From contig NW_020656077.1 of assembly GCF_003589595.1 (NCBI RefSeq), positions 3,444,782 through 3,508,781 of the forward strand: a stretch of DNA of 64,000 nt. Reading direction: 5' to 3'. Made by a program: the position numbers and the translations under genes. This stretch comes from Hyposmocoma kahamanoa (Eukaryota > Arthropoda > Insecta > Lepidoptera > Cosmopterigidae). Of the stretch, positions 12,155 to 26,000 are shown in pieces. The notes under the pieces are model-generated. The model saw nothing but the letters and a program-made list of their open reading frames with translations, had not been told where the DNA came from and made no database searches. Position 1 is the stretch's first letter; every line of letters begins with the position of its first letter.

Positions 12155-13979
12155 TTTATTCACAGACACAAAACACCTGTTCAGTCCAGAAACAAGCCAA
12201 GTCGTCGCAAATATCACCAAACAAACAAAGTCCAAATCAGTAAGCAAAACTATAGTCCAGTAAAATAGCCAGTTCGTATTTGAACACTGATTGAAAGCAA
12301 ATCGCAAAGGAACAGAAAACACGTGCAAAACCGAACAAATCGAATGATGCACTAAATCCTTTTCGTTTTTTTTTTACATTTGCTGTTAATTGTCACTCTT
12401 TGCCTCTGGTCCAACTCTGACCATTCTTATCATATGAACAAAAGACAGGCGGAATGTGGCTATCGTGCAGGTGGCAAATAACGGTCACACGTGGTACTTT
12501 AAAGACAACAATTGAAAAATTACTTTGATTGGATTTTTGCATAATTTTGCTGTACATAAGTTTTAAATAAAGTTTTATTAATGCCTAATATTATTTTTTA
12601 TAAAAACTCAATAGTCAAGAAAAATTCAGGATAAGAAATGTTCCAATTTTGCAAACATAGTTTTTTAGTAAAATTTACTCCGTTTGCACATTAATAGCAA
12701 TAATTTCATATTTACATTAGATACAATGAGAAATGATACAATTTTGGAATCCTCATTAAACCTATATTATTTTAAAGTACTTGGCCACACAGGTTTTCAT
12801 ACTTTTTTTTTTATACAGAAGGCGCGTAAACTTCGTAAAAAATATTTTTTTTCTCTGAAAAATGAAGTTCAACTTTTTTTAAAATGTACATTACTTAGTC
12901 ATACCATTTACTGCTTATCTAAGGACACAGTTAACGTAGAATATTATGACACCAAAAAACCAAATAAATTCATTCATTTGTAGTCATAGTGCACAAAAAC
13001 CTAAAATAAGGTAAAAATAATTAACTTTTAAGAAAAAAAAACTTTCCTTAGGTACTACATGGGATAGATTTTTTTTTGGAACAGTCTTAAGCTGTGCTAT
13101 AAGCCATTTCAGTATGATACATGCATTACCGGACACCCTGTATAATTATATTGATTTTAAAATACAAATAGGTAATTATTATTACACAAAAACATTGAAG
13201 ATTTATTTTGTTTATTATACAAAAACCTTCTAATTACACTTAGATTAATTTCTGATTATTTTCCGATTGTATATTGTAGACATATTGTAGATAAAAGTTT
13301 GACTATAGTTTATAATAGAATTCTTAACCAGTTCATTGACAGTAACAACGTTTAAACTAAAATGAAATATCGCACACGAAACAAATACTGTCGAACAAAT
13401 ACTGTAAAATAATTTTCAAGCTTGTGGAAGTGAGATAACACAATTCGAAAATTAAAAAAAATACTCCACCCGTTTCGCTACATGGATTTCAAAAAATCAA
13501 TTACGGGTTTTACTGTGCGTTTTCTGTGTAAAGCTGAAACGGAAGCTTATTTTCAAATTGTCAAAAAAAAATATTTGAGGAATAGAAGTTGGGATAATGC
13601 TGGTCAAGGTGCAAACAGTTAAATCCTTTTAACTTTATTACGTGGAAAAATAATAATTTAAAAATTATTTTATTTTTCTTCTCACAGAGTTATCAACGAA
13701 CCGTAGCACTACGTTTATTTTTTTTCATCCTCTAAGGCACTACGGCAAGAAAAGTACTGACATTTTTGTGTGCTAATGTCCATCCTCTAAGCCACTCTAG
13801 GGCTAATGATGTGAACGGCCAGAGGCTCTACACGTCAATATTTTCTTTTGAATTAGCCATCATATTTTAAACTAAAGACTTTACACGGCTCTTACTGAAA
13901 CACTGAAGACTTAAACTGAAGGATCTTACACTGGAGACTTAAATAGAAACATTTATTAACATCTATTATTATCGAACCG
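12155..13979. other. No gene recognised
   Basis: Strongly AT-rich. A plus-strand frame at 12684-12983 is compositionally biased and resembles no family I know. Short echoes of the 40.56 kb sequence ('cactacggc' and 'gaaaagtactga') occur near 13740, indicating a dispersed repeat fragment. Confidence 0.5.
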
Positions 13980-14085
13980 ACCGAGTGAGAACGAATAGCT
14001 GAATGCTGTACGAATGAAGTGTTCGACTCGGCGGGAATTGCACCAAGCTAGCTCGAGTTCACTCGTTGTGGGAGTAACTCGCGTT

Positions 14086-14577
14086 CATCGAGTATACATA
14101 TAACCAGAAATATAGACATGTCATTTAATTTGTTTGAAAACTATTCTGCCATATCATTACTGTGACAACTGCGCTCCGATTGGCTAGCCCGAGTTCGAAA
14201 CAATTGACGGGGGTCGTCAACTGTTTCACTTCAAAACGACCAGTTAACTTGAGCTTTGCTATAACGGACGAAAATTACAAAATTACATATTTAATATTTA
14301 ATTGCCGATGCAATGTGATTCAGTTTGTTTTGCAATTAGATGCTGTTTATCGCACACCACCGAATAGAACAGCACGGCATTGTTAGAGATATTATCTTTA
14401 TTACAATAAATACAGAATATTTTTTGGAATATACGGAGACATACACACAGGTCAGTAGTTGGCCTGTCTATATTTCAATGCAAACGGGAGTTGATATTTA
14501 TAAGAGCTGTATCGCTAATGTGCTACCAGGAATATATGGCCCTTATTTCGTCTCTATTTCTGGTTATATACTCGATG
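14086..14577 (+). mobile_element. hAT-type MITE, family A, complete copy with 8-bp TSD
   Basis: 492 bp beginning CATCGAGTATA and ending with the inverse TATACTCGATG. The terminal inverted repeats continue through 'accagaaata' and 'tatttctggt'. It is flanked on both sides by the identical octamer CTCGCGTT (14078-14085 and 14578-14585), the target-site length used by hAT transposases. It has no coding capacity. It sits inside another repeat rich in 'aactcgagtt' phrases (13980-14085 and 14586-14790). Confidence 0.88.
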
Positions 14578-14847
14578 CTCGCGTTAAATAACTCTAGTCG
14601 CGAATCGAGCGTGTTCCGAAGGTCACCGAACGAAGTAGCCGCTGCGCATTGCGCTGTATGAATGAAGTATTTATTCGGCACGGCGGGGCGGGTACCGAAC
14701 CGAGTTAGCTCGAGTTCATAAAAAGGTAACTCGAGTTGACTCGTTGTGGGAGTAACTCGAGTTAACCGAGTTAAATAACTCGACTCGCCTACCTGATCTC
14801 AAAAAAAAGCCACATTAATAAGTATACTGTTAAATATTGTATCACTT

Positions 14848-15075
14848 CATTGACTTACAAATAAATGGACGACGGGTCTAATACAAAAACCACGAAAAAA
14901 ATGTCCCAAGTCAACCTATTCGAAATTTAAATTGTTATGTCATCGCAGTATCGCGCTGTCAGTCGAACAAATGAAGACTAAAGCGGAGTTTGGCGCTCTG
15001 TATACGATTTTAGCGCCTTACAAGCGCGGACACTTTTTAGCGCGGACCCGACGTCCATATAATTGTAAGTCAATG
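14848..15075 (+). mobile_element. hAT-type MITE, family B, complete copy with 8-bp TSD
   Basis: 228 bp with terminal inverted repeats starting CATTGACTTACAA and ending TTGTAAGTCAATG. Both sides carry the same octamer TATCACTT. A second full copy of exactly 228 bp lies at 29506-29733 in inverse orientation, and a truncated one at 28236-28350. Non-coding: the short frame inside is not conserved between copies. Confidence 0.92.
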
Positions 15076-15344
15076 TATCACTTACGTGTGAACCATAATA
15101 ATAATTCTCTTTGCGTGTGAACTATGCAACATTCTAAGTATGCAACTTACATTGGTACAAATTGTAGTAAAAGCTTCGCAACTCATATACGAATAAAAGA
15201 ATTGGACGGAAAAAATATTTCTTTATTTGCATTCGTTTTATGATATCAAACTATTAGCAGTTTAAATCAATTTTATCCTTAATGGTCATTGACTTACAAA
15301 TTAATGGTACATAAAGTAATTCATTATTATCATAAAATTGTCAA

Positions 15345-15620
15345 CCCATGAGAGAGGTTTTAAGCATAGTTTAAAAGCAAGTAGGTGTAGCAGTAACGCT
15401 CTTTGCGAAAGAGTTCGTCCAGGGAAGTCCTGCCACCTTACTGACTTTTGCCGCCAAGCTGTAATGTGAGCGTCGGTTTTGAAAGGTACGGGTGTTTTGA
15501 AATTACAGGCACATGGACTTATCAACTTATGTCTCAGGGTGACAAGTACAGTTTCCCTCAGATCTTTGCGATTTAAAGCTCTGAGTGGCACTGCAACTGT
15601 GTTCGTCGTCACTTGAATAC
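15345..15620 (-). repeat. Dispersed repeat, family C
   Basis: Contains 'gttcgtccagggaagt', 'ctgccacctta', 'aattacaggcacatgg', 'cttatgtctcagggtgac' and 'tttaaagctctgagtgg'. Matching copies occur at 33125-33335, in two halves at 54670-54790 and 55140-55270, and as a fragment at 60660-60725. I do not know its class. Confidence 0.7.
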
Positions 15621-16382
15621 ACACATATTGAAAATAAGTAGAGCAACTACTGCTCTAAAAGAGTTCTACTGCTATTTAGCCCAATGAGGGTTGTGGTTTT
15701 ACTGACATGCAGACTTCATCAAGTAGCTTAAATATTTCATTTTTGGTAGACTAAGCAATGGATTATATCATTGCCGTTGAGTTTTTTTTCAGGCTTCTTT
15801 TTTATTTTTATTTAAATAGAATTTTTTTGTTGTTTATTTGTTTGAAATTTATGCATGTCAAATAAAGCCTATTTGTATTTACATGTATAAATAATAACAA
15901 TAACAAATGGTATAAATATTGATCTTTGGCTCAATTTAAAATACATGATTAGGTATATAGTCTCAACACTTGTGCCATACACAATTTATTTGCACGTAGA
16001 AATGCAAAGGCTGTAACAATAAAATAATATAAAAAAAGTACAATTACCATAAGTCTCTACTAAACAATCTACCAACAACGACAACACCCCAATAGGGCTT
16101 ATATACATATATCTAAATGACTTTAAGGCAGTAAATCACGTGAAGTTTGGGTTTTACTTATATGATTTATGAATACGTCCTCTCGTTTTGAGAATTTTGA
16201 TGAGAGTGATGACGGGACCAACCAACGTAAGAACAGTGGGAAATGGTAATTCGAGAACGAATCGAAATAATTAAAAGTGGCCAGTATCCAGTAAAGAGGG
16301 TGATTAACCCGTCACGCGGTCTAGGGACACATGGTTACACTACCGAATGCGGCAATGTAGCGTTTTAGAGTCATATGGTGAT

Positions 16383-16404
16383 CTATCTATCTATCTATCT
16401 ATCT
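16383..16404. repeat. (TATC)n microsatellite
   Basis: Short run of atct/tatc tetranucleotides. Confidence 0.9.
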
Positions 16405-16467
16405 AACGCGCAGATATGTCTTCGTCAACATTTTAAAAACAAAAATTTAATTTATAAAAAGATACTC

Positions 16468-16937
16468 CAGTTCTTAGGTTTTCGCGATTGTTACATATAG
16501 GAAATCAAACTATTTTTCCGGATTTAAATCGCGTATATTTGTTTTTTTCAGTACTTCCTCTGATGAAAAATCCCAAACAGACAATAAGACTGTAGTACTA
16601 ATTAATATGTTTTAAAATATTCTAATTTCCATTATTAATTAATAATAAAATTAGCTTAATAAAAATTGATATTGTTAAAATAAAATTATTTGTGAAACAT
16701 AATGTAGCGTAATAGATGTAATGTTCTTTGTAAAATTAAAAATAAGGTATTTAATTAATAACTTTTGTAACTATAGTGAAAAAATAGGGTGGTTTGCATT
16801 AATATTAGACATAACTGGTTGTTGACTGTACCACCTCAGTCATCCGTGACCACGGAAACTGTAAAGGGTCCGAAACGTCGGTTTGTTTAAAAAAACAAAT
16901 ATACGCGACTTAAATTCGGAAGAATAGTTTCATTTCC
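16468..16937. repeat. Dispersed repeat, family E, long copy with inverted ends
   Basis: Opens with 'ttcttaggttttcgcgattg' and an inward block 'ggaaatcaaactatttttcc'. It ends with the opposing block 'gaatagtttcatttcc'. The interior includes 'accacggaaactgtaaaggg' and 'tccgaaacgtcgg'. A short relative lies at 27688-27844 inside an intron of the guanine deaminase gene. It ends just downstream of the probable 3' end of that gene. Confidence 0.75.
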
Positions 16938-16963
16938 TAAAATTATTCAAATTAAAAAAAATG

Positions 16964-16969
16964 TTTATT
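16964..16969 (-). terminator. Candidate polyadenylation signal of guanine deaminase
   Basis: AATAAA on the minus strand, about 125 nt downstream of the stop codon at 17093-17095. It is the first canonical hexamer after the stop in this direction. Confidence 0.5.
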
Positions 16970-17092
16970 AAAATTGTCAGGGACACCGCGAGTCTCATCA
17001 GAACGTGTGAGGGGTTAAAAGGTAGGATGACGATGAAGAAGGTCAGCATCGTCACACGGTTAGCCATTTATCATCATTGTCATATGGCGAGC

Positions 17093-20000
17093 TTACACAA
17101 CGGTCCACCCGTTCTTAACGAGGTGCCCCTTGACATACACCTGCGTAATGTTACGGTCGTCCCCGGTGTACAAGAAACGTTGCACTAGGCCTTCATTGTA
17201 CTCATTACTCGTAGCCTCCAGGGTGTTGGGGTGATTGTCGATAGGACCTCCCGTCGCAAACACGTTGATTACTAGTGCGTCAAACTCTTTTCCTACTTCC
17301 AGGCTGCCTATTTTGTGGTCTAGGCTCAGAGCTGAAAAGATTTTTTACAAGATTCTATTAATTTTCACACACATAATAAAAAATATATAATTAATAGTGC
17401 TTCTATTTTCGCCATGTCCCTCAGTAATCATCAGAATACCCAACGCACACGAATATAAACCGTTAGATTTAAAATGTATAAAAATTTGAATTTTGAACCA
17501 CGTACTTCATTGTTGTTTGGTTATGATTTTTGTGTGAACTATATAGAGCTGTAAAACTATTTCCCTATTTTTAATAACGTTTATTTCATGTGAATAAGCA
17601 AGTTAACAAAAATACAAAGTAAATAAAGTGTGCTTCTTTTATATAACTTCTGAATTTATCGGAGTTACTCGAATCTTTTATGGCGAATATCAAGCTTTTC
17701 CATTAGAAGAGCACTATTGCTTTCTGTTTTCTTATATCGAAAACCCATATCTTCCATAAATTTTCTTAAAGTCTCCAGACAGCCTACAAACTGGATAGCC
17801 TCAACCAACTTCGATTTTAAAGTTCTCAAACAAGAGCGTAAATGAAAATCATAAATCATATTGCGTATGACACAATGGTCACAATCGTTTAAATTTAAAC
17901 GAAATATATTATTGTTTTTTCGGACTTTTTAGGTGACTGAACAGGAACTTTTTTAAACTCTTTTAAAATATTTTTAACTGCTCTGATTGAAACACCACAA
18001 GCTACAGAAACATGTTTTCGGCTTTTTGAAAATAACCATTGTTGTCTTTCTTCAACATATCGGCTTCTTGTAAAAAATACAAGTACACGCTATAGATTAT
18101 CTGTCGTGCCTGTGATTTTATCGGCTTTCCTCCCATTGTACAATAAATAAAAAATGTTATAGCAACTCTATATACTTCCAAGTCGACTGAAAGCGTCCGG
18201 TTTATACCAAAGGCGAAGGGCAGCTGAATAAAACCCGACGACAGCCGAATCACGAAGTTTGCCGAAGGACATTCAGAAAATAGAAGCACTTTATAGAAAT
18301 GAAAGAAATATAATTTTTATACAATTTACAGAAAGAATTATAATTATAAAAAATATACATTTACAATAAATCTCATATAACGATCCTATTTTTCGCATGT
18401 TTAGAGCTCATAACAACTTTTCTAAAGATTTGGACTTATTCTCCCATAGTCGTTATACTTATTTATAAATTTGTAAGGAGAAGCTGAATATGTTGGATAG
18501 AATCTCATTGTTTTTATATACGTGTAACATGATTTTTTGCTATTGCTTTGAAGTGCAAATTTCATTTTTTTTGCTATTAATTTACTCCTATTATAATGCA
18601 TGTTAACTTTAAGTGTTTTCACAGTTTGTATTCTGTACTATGCCAAAAAATAAATAAATAAACAAATAAATAAATCGAAATAAAAAGAATAAGTATGTAT
18701 GTGACGGATACGAGCTCTGGAAAATGTTGAAATTATTTCAAACGTGATTTTAGCCCGACCCGACCATGGCAGCTCTACGTGGTCGATCACACACACAAAT
18801 CGTAAACAAAGATCAAATAAAGATATCAAAATACTAGTAATAATGATATTAATAAAATGAAAATAATAACAATAAGTTAAAAATAACAATAATAATAACA
18901 AAAAATAAAGTTATTCTACATAATATAGACATAGCACAGACTGCAGTTTTTTACTTAGTTTTATTCTTTAAATTGTATTGCTATGAAAAAGGAACACTCG
19001 ATCATTGCCACTTGACAGGGACTTTACCTTTAGCTCCACCGAGAGTGCCAAGATAGAAGGCTTCCTTCCAGTTGATAGCGCGGTGCAATCCGTGCTGTAG
19101 CTCCAGGTGAGTGGAGACATCCATTGTGCGGCGTATGGCGTCCAGGATAGACGCACTGTCACCCCCGGAAACATCTGGAATTTTAGTTATACTGTAGGGT
19201 ATGTACAAAGTTTAAGAAAATTTATTCCTTCTTTTAGTTATATGCTACATAAATAAATAAAATAAAAGGCTCTATTAGCATAAATGGCGTATTTTATGTA
19301 TAACAACCATTGGTACAAACAGTTTGTTATCATGAAATCTCGGTCTCAAGTCTCTATATGCAGGTTTCATTAGATAGATAGATAAATGGCTTATTTATCA
19401 CAAAACACACAGGTGTGATACACATAAATACAAATAAAAAAATAATCTAAAGAGCAATAGTACAAAAAAGTAACACTGCACAAATACAAGATAAGCATTA
19501 AAACAAGATATCATTATGTTCAAATTAAAAAAAATAATTAAATATCAAATAACAAAGAGTACAAACACAGAAATATGCAAGGTATTACAATAAAAACTCG
19601 CAACGCATTGCATGTGTGAGCTGTGGTGATAAAACGGCCGTAGCTCTGCGTAATTGCTGCTCAATTAGAGCAACATACCGATATTCATTATGACGTTTTC
19701 CTTCACCGAAGTTTCATGATTATTTAAAAAGGATCGATCTTTCCAAAAATAAGAATAATATTTACTACGTTCCAACCTCCGCCAGTGTGGCAAAGACTAA
19801 AAGTGTGGACGGTTGCTCACATCCGGACAAGGACAAAAAATCCTTTGAAACCTTTGCAGAAACCGCCTTCCGACAGATAGCGTCGTGACATATGACATCG
19901 GAGCTTGACAGTATAAAAATCACCGTCCACACTTCGTCGTCTTTGAGTGAATACCTCGTACATTGACTATACAGCGTGTCCCAAAATTCAACGATAAGCG

Positions 20001-23000
20001 GGCGCTGGAGGGTGGACCTGCGCATAACTACTTGAGGAAAAATAAGAAAAAAAATCTATCTCATTTTTTTTTTCAATTACGAAAAAAAAAATTTTATTCT
20101 TCGAAAATTTACTCCCTTAATGATATTTTGAATCACCACGACCACATTTTTTCAGATATTTCTGATGTTTTAATTTTAACGCCCACCTAAGTAGTACTGC
20201 TGTCTACCACAACTCTTAAAAACCCTAGAATGCCTGCAGTTTTACACAAAAATCCATCAAAATATTTTTTTTCCTTAAAATTTTGAAATATTTTTACCTT
20301 CAGTCGACTTTCACTCATCGTTTTGTAAAAAAAGTTATGCGCAAGTCCACCCTCCAGCGCCCGCTTATTGTTGAATTTTGGGACACGCTGTATGTAATCA
20401 GAAAAAAAGACGAATTGTCATTTAATTTGTTTGATAACTATTTTGGCAAATCATTACGGTGACGACTGCGCTCCGATTGGCCAGCCTGAATTAACGGGAG
20501 TCGTCAATTGTTACACTTCAAATCGACCAGTTTAACTTGTGCTTTGCTGTAATCATCGAGTATATAACCAAAAATAGAGACGATTTAAGGGCCATATGTT
20601 CCTGGTAACACATTAGCGATACAGCTCTTATAAATATCAACTTTCGTTTGCACTGAAATAAAGACAGGCCAACTACTGACCTGTGTGTACGTCTCCGTAT
20701 ATTCCAAAAAATATTCTATATTTATTGTAATAAAGATAATATCCAATGCCGTGCTATTCTATTCGGTGATATGGGAAAAACAGCAATACATCTAATTACA
20801 AAACAAACGGAATCACATTTCATCGGTCATTAAATATTAAATACGTAATTTTGCAAATTTCGTCAATTATAGCAAAGCTCAAGTTAACTGGTCCGAATGA
20901 AGTGAAACAGTTTCGAACTCGGGCTAGTCAATCGGAGGGCAGTTGTCACAGAAATGATATGGCAGATTAGTTTTCAAACAAAATAAATGACATTTCGTAT
21001 CTATTTCTGGTTATATACACGATGGTTGTAATGGACTAAACTTTAAAAATTACATATTAAATATTTAATTACCGATGAAATATGACTCTGTTTTGAAGTT
21101 AGATGTTCTGCTGTTTTTGCCATACCACCGAATGGAACAGCCACAAATAGTTAAGAGATTTATCTTAATTACAATAAATACAGAAATGCCGTCTCAAAGG
21201 CCCCGACTCGTGGTTCGCTGCGTAACATTAGGTCGTGTCATTTGTCCGCGTCAAAAAAAACCGTCCACATTTGTGTTTTTGTTACGCGTATTGTTAAGCT
21301 GAGTAGTCATAAGCGTGAACGTAAGTTCACGTAGTTCGATGCGTTGAAATGTCACAAATGTGGAGCCTTTCGGTTCACAACTTCTGCAAAAACGTGTGAT
21401 GTCCCCCAACTACATTTGGCCAGCACAGCGGACTATGATCTTAAATCCTTATAGGAGACCTGTGCCCGGCAGTGGGACGTATAAAGTAATGACGATGAGT
21501 GTTTAGCATTTAATTTTAAACTTTTGTGGTAAATTACTCTTTCACGCTCGTAAAAATTTAATCATCGTAATGTCATTAAAGTTTCAGGTACAGTGGGCGA
21601 CACTTACCAGTGCCAAGGCCAACTCTAAGGCCGTGGTTAATCAGCTTGCGTACGGGGCAGAGGCCAGAGCGCAAGCGGGTGTTGGACGCGGGGCAGTGCG
21701 CGATTCCCACCTCGCGAATCTTCAACAGATCGATCTCAGCGTCCGTCAGATGCACAGCATGCGCCATGATGCACTGCAATGGACATGTGCTTGTACATTT
21801 AAACTAAGCATTTCGAAATTTCGTGAACATCGATTTCGTTGTCATAAAAACAATTCTTATGGATTTTACGAACGGCATATCGATGCCTTACTTTCTCAAA
21901 CTCGTATCGTATAAATAGTGATTATTCATGAGATAGCAAAACATTATATTTATTAACCGACTTCAAAAAGGAGGAGGTTCTTAATTCGACTGTATGTTTT
22001 TTTGTATGTACGTTACGCGATAGCTCTGGTATTTGTGAACCGATTTTCAAGATTCTTTTTTTAGTGGGTACTTCCACAGTGGTCCCATTTCATTTTGAAG
22101 AAAATCATCCACCTCTAAGGGTGGCTGTTCACGAATGAAGATTCATTTTTATAAATAGCGCCTAAATTTTACTTAAGGAGCAATTATTTTAATGGTTGAT
22201 TTTGCTATTTCTCCAATTCAAGGCGTTTTTCTCTCAATATACTTACGAGTAGTGCGAACCAATTTTTATTATCTCCAGTGTCAAGTCCTGTATAGTGGCG
22301 AATTTAAGGACATTTCTATAAAACTTAGCAAATAGTAAAAACTTACTAATTCCACGTCCTTTTGAGGTCGAAAATCTCAGTCGAGTATTTTAAATTTCTT
22401 ATCGAGCGTGTTAATTTGGATGCATTACTTTAAGGATAGGTGAAAAAAAGCTAGTGTGTAAATATGAAGGAAATGCGATGTGAAATCAGCCTGCAAAATT
22501 TATATACACAATTCATTTTTTGCATTTCAATAACTTTGTTTTTTAAGATACGAGTTTGAGAAACTAAGGTGACGATATTATAAACGATTGGCTCTATGAT
22601 TTATGTATGACGAATCTGCGTGGTTATAAATAAATAATAATTTCACAACAACAAAGATTTATGTGGAAGACTACTTGTTCTCAGGGCATAGTACATTTCG
22701 TTCGTTCTTCTTCGTTGTGGATGTCAGACCGACTGTCGTTCGATTTTGTATTTCCGAAACGAAATTAGATTTATGAATTGTCAAAACATCTTTACATAGG
22801 CCTTAGTTTGAATAACGAAATTACGTATTTATTCTTTAGATGACTGGATTATTCTTTAGATGAACGTATTTCTATCCACAAAATTCGTTTAATAGAAGGT
22901 TATTTGTAAAATAGTAACCACCTTTCACGACTTTATTACTAACATCATAAACAACAACTTTTGTTCCATGACTTTTAATAATTCAACAGATTTTACTTTC

Positions 23001-26000
23001 GTACAAAAATAGAAATATTTAAGAAGATCGCTTTAAACGATGATAACTCTGTGCAGTAACAAAAAAGGCGGTAACGTACCAGTCTGATGCAAAACGCAGA
23101 AGCTGGCGTGGGGGTCGTCCTTCGCTCGTTACTACCAAATACAGAACTAAAAGTATCCGATAGTACAACAAAAACTTGAAAGTTCATACATATTTGATAA
23201 ATGTATTATGTTTTTTAAAGTCATGGAACAAAAGTTGTTGCTTATGATGTTAGTAATATAATATTGCAAGATTGTTAGCGTTTTACAAATAATCCTGTAC
23301 AATTATTTGGTACAAAAACAGTTTTTATTATAAAAGTAAAAAGATCTTTATTTTTTCCAGTTTTTTGCACAGATCTATCTCCGTTTGGATATACATAGGC
23401 AAAAGTGCAACTGACATCATATTATATTAATGTTTATTTAGTTAAACGATTTTACTTAGTAATGTACAGAACCGGGCCCTTACTACAGTTACAATAATTA
23501 TTTCATAAATCTCACCAAAAAAAATATAATTGCTATAATTATTGTGCCCTTTACTTCTATTATAAATCAAATATTAAAAGTGACATTTAAACATCGAATA
23601 CATAACTATATACTCGATGCTTTTAAGTTTGTTATGCCATTATATGCAGTAATAACATTAATAAGATTTTTTACAAGTGGCTAATTAAAATACAATGAAA
23701 GTTTATGTCGTATGTATATTTAATATAAATAAAGTACTTAATATCAAAAAAATATAAAATACATTATTTTTCTTTTTATCACAAAAATCTAGAAAATTTT
23801 ATAATAGAATTTCGATTTTGCTGTTCTTTCTTCCAAGGGCAGAATAAATATTATATATAATATACACAAAGGTAACTATTTAGGTAACAATTGTATTAAT
23901 GTAATCTAGTGACAGTAATGCTAAAAAAGTTAAAATATTACAGTTAGGTATACTCATCTACAAAACAAGCATTAGCAAGGTTCCCCATATAACAATTTCT
24001 AAGAATATGTACAAGCAAGCGAGATACATGGCTAAAATATAGAATGGCGTGTCATGTAGACTATATTATAATGATGTAATAAAAAAAGCCAAGGCAACAG
24101 CGAAGGAGGTTCAAAGACTACCTATTTATTTACTGGGCACCACTAAATTTGTGATTCACGTAACAGAGTTGCGACTGTATTCCAGCCGATGACATGATAA
24201 AAATAAAAATTTTAATTGGTTCCCCATGCACAACGTGCGCAGACAATGGGAAATGTTTATTTAGAGCGGTAGTAAATTTTTTTATAGGTTTTTGCTCAAC
24301 GAATAAATAATACGTGAGTAGTGTCGCCTAAAAAAAGGAAGCGTATTGCAATATTTTATTTTATTTAATACGATTTATTGTGAAAATCCAATACAGGCCT
24401 ACCGCTTAACTGAGTCGGTTGCTGGGATAGCTGCGCGGTGCGGGAGGAGTAATAGTTTACGTAAGAGTTATGTCGCGCTGCACACGGGATAATTTCAACA
24501 AGATTTTTCTGACGATATTGAATAGCAAGTTAATTTGCTGCAGTTGATAGCAACTACTTGGAACTGAATTAGTTAAGCAGCAGGCCCGTACTTTAGTGTT
24601 ACTATTGATTAAAAAAAATCAAAGAAACACAGAGAAAACTTCTCTCGATCCAGTTGGATTCGAACCAGCGCCTGTTTGCCAGACCGAGGCTAACCGCTCT
24701 CCCTACTGAGCTACGGAACGAATCAATTAGACCTCACGAACCTTTTCAACTGCTTGTTGTCGATCTTTGTTTTTGATTCAAACCGCTTTTTTTGCAGTAA
24801 CACCATCTGTGAGAAACTAAGAAAGATTTTTCTTCGCTCAGTTAGCCCCGGTCTGGCGAACAGGCGCTGGTTCGAGTTAAAGTCCAATGGAAAGGTATTG
24901 GTTCACGGGTTCCATCATTAATCACCCACGTTCGTAGTGTTGATTCAAGTAAATCACCTGTTCAAGTTTGGGATATTGCGCGTAAATACAGGATTGTTAT
25001 TTTAAGGAACACTTCCACCTATTTGCTATTTATACAGAACGTCACACAAACCAGTTAGCTACACTAATCATTACGCAATTATTTGAAACTAATCAAAGGT
25101 TACTGGAATTTCGACTAAGCAGTGCGTGATCAACTGATCATCTAAATGGAACATTTAATGCAAGGCTACGAGTACTTTAAAAAGGCTTTAAACAAACGTC
25201 GTACCTTTTTATTACCTTACAGCAAAGAAGTAAGGTAACGTTCGTCTACCTACACCTATTTCCAGCCTAAAAGTCTAGGCATTTGATGAGTATGGAAGCT
25301 GTCAGCTTATCTGTATCTCCATATGTCCTAGGATACAACAAGTACATACGTTTAAATGAAAATAAGATTTTTCTCATGGTTACATTTTACTAAGGGGTTA
25401 TGTATAAATGAAGGAAATAAAGCATAACAGAGAACAATTGAATTTGGGCCCGATCGCACCATTTGTATCATAGTCGTTATATATTATCATATCATATCGA
25501 GTCATAAAATATTTTATTTTCAAAATTATATAACTATGTTAGCAACATTTTTAGTACCTACATTGGAAGTGGCTTATTACCCACTAACAGGTTTTTTTAA
25601 ACAATTTAGTGACTGAGTACATATAGTGGAGTCATTTGCCTGTCAGGTATAAAAAAAAAAAAAAAAAAAAAGACATTGAATTGTAAATCTGCTAAAAATA
25701 AAATATTAATACATTTACACATACATACCTTGTTGGTAAGAATAGCGCACTTATCGTATACTTCGGCGTAGTTCACGCAGCCAGGATTTTGTCTAAGTAC
25801 TTCATTCACTTCTTCTACATTTTCCGAAATGTGGCTCTGGAACAAATTAATTTAATAACATGACGATTCTTGAAATGATTCAATTTTCATAACATTACAT
25901 TTATGTTTTCAACGCTACGCCTACGCTCCGCGAGGGGCGGTGCAAGTGACGGCTGTGATGTGACGTGAAGGGTTGATATGTTCCGTGGCTTCAATCACTC

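Larger units (their letters stand above)
22141..25728. other. Intron 5 of guanine deaminase: AT-rich, with hairpin and tRNA-like SINE
   Basis: Apart from the inverted repeat at 22935-23257 and the tRNA-like element at 24645-24722 it holds no recognised feature. An A-run of about 21 bases lies at 25651-25672. Confidence 0.6.

Noticed and set aside
21570..21914. Plus-strand frame over guanine deaminase exon 6
   Set aside because: It is the antisense shadow of a GC-rich exon whose minus-strand reading matches the family throughout.
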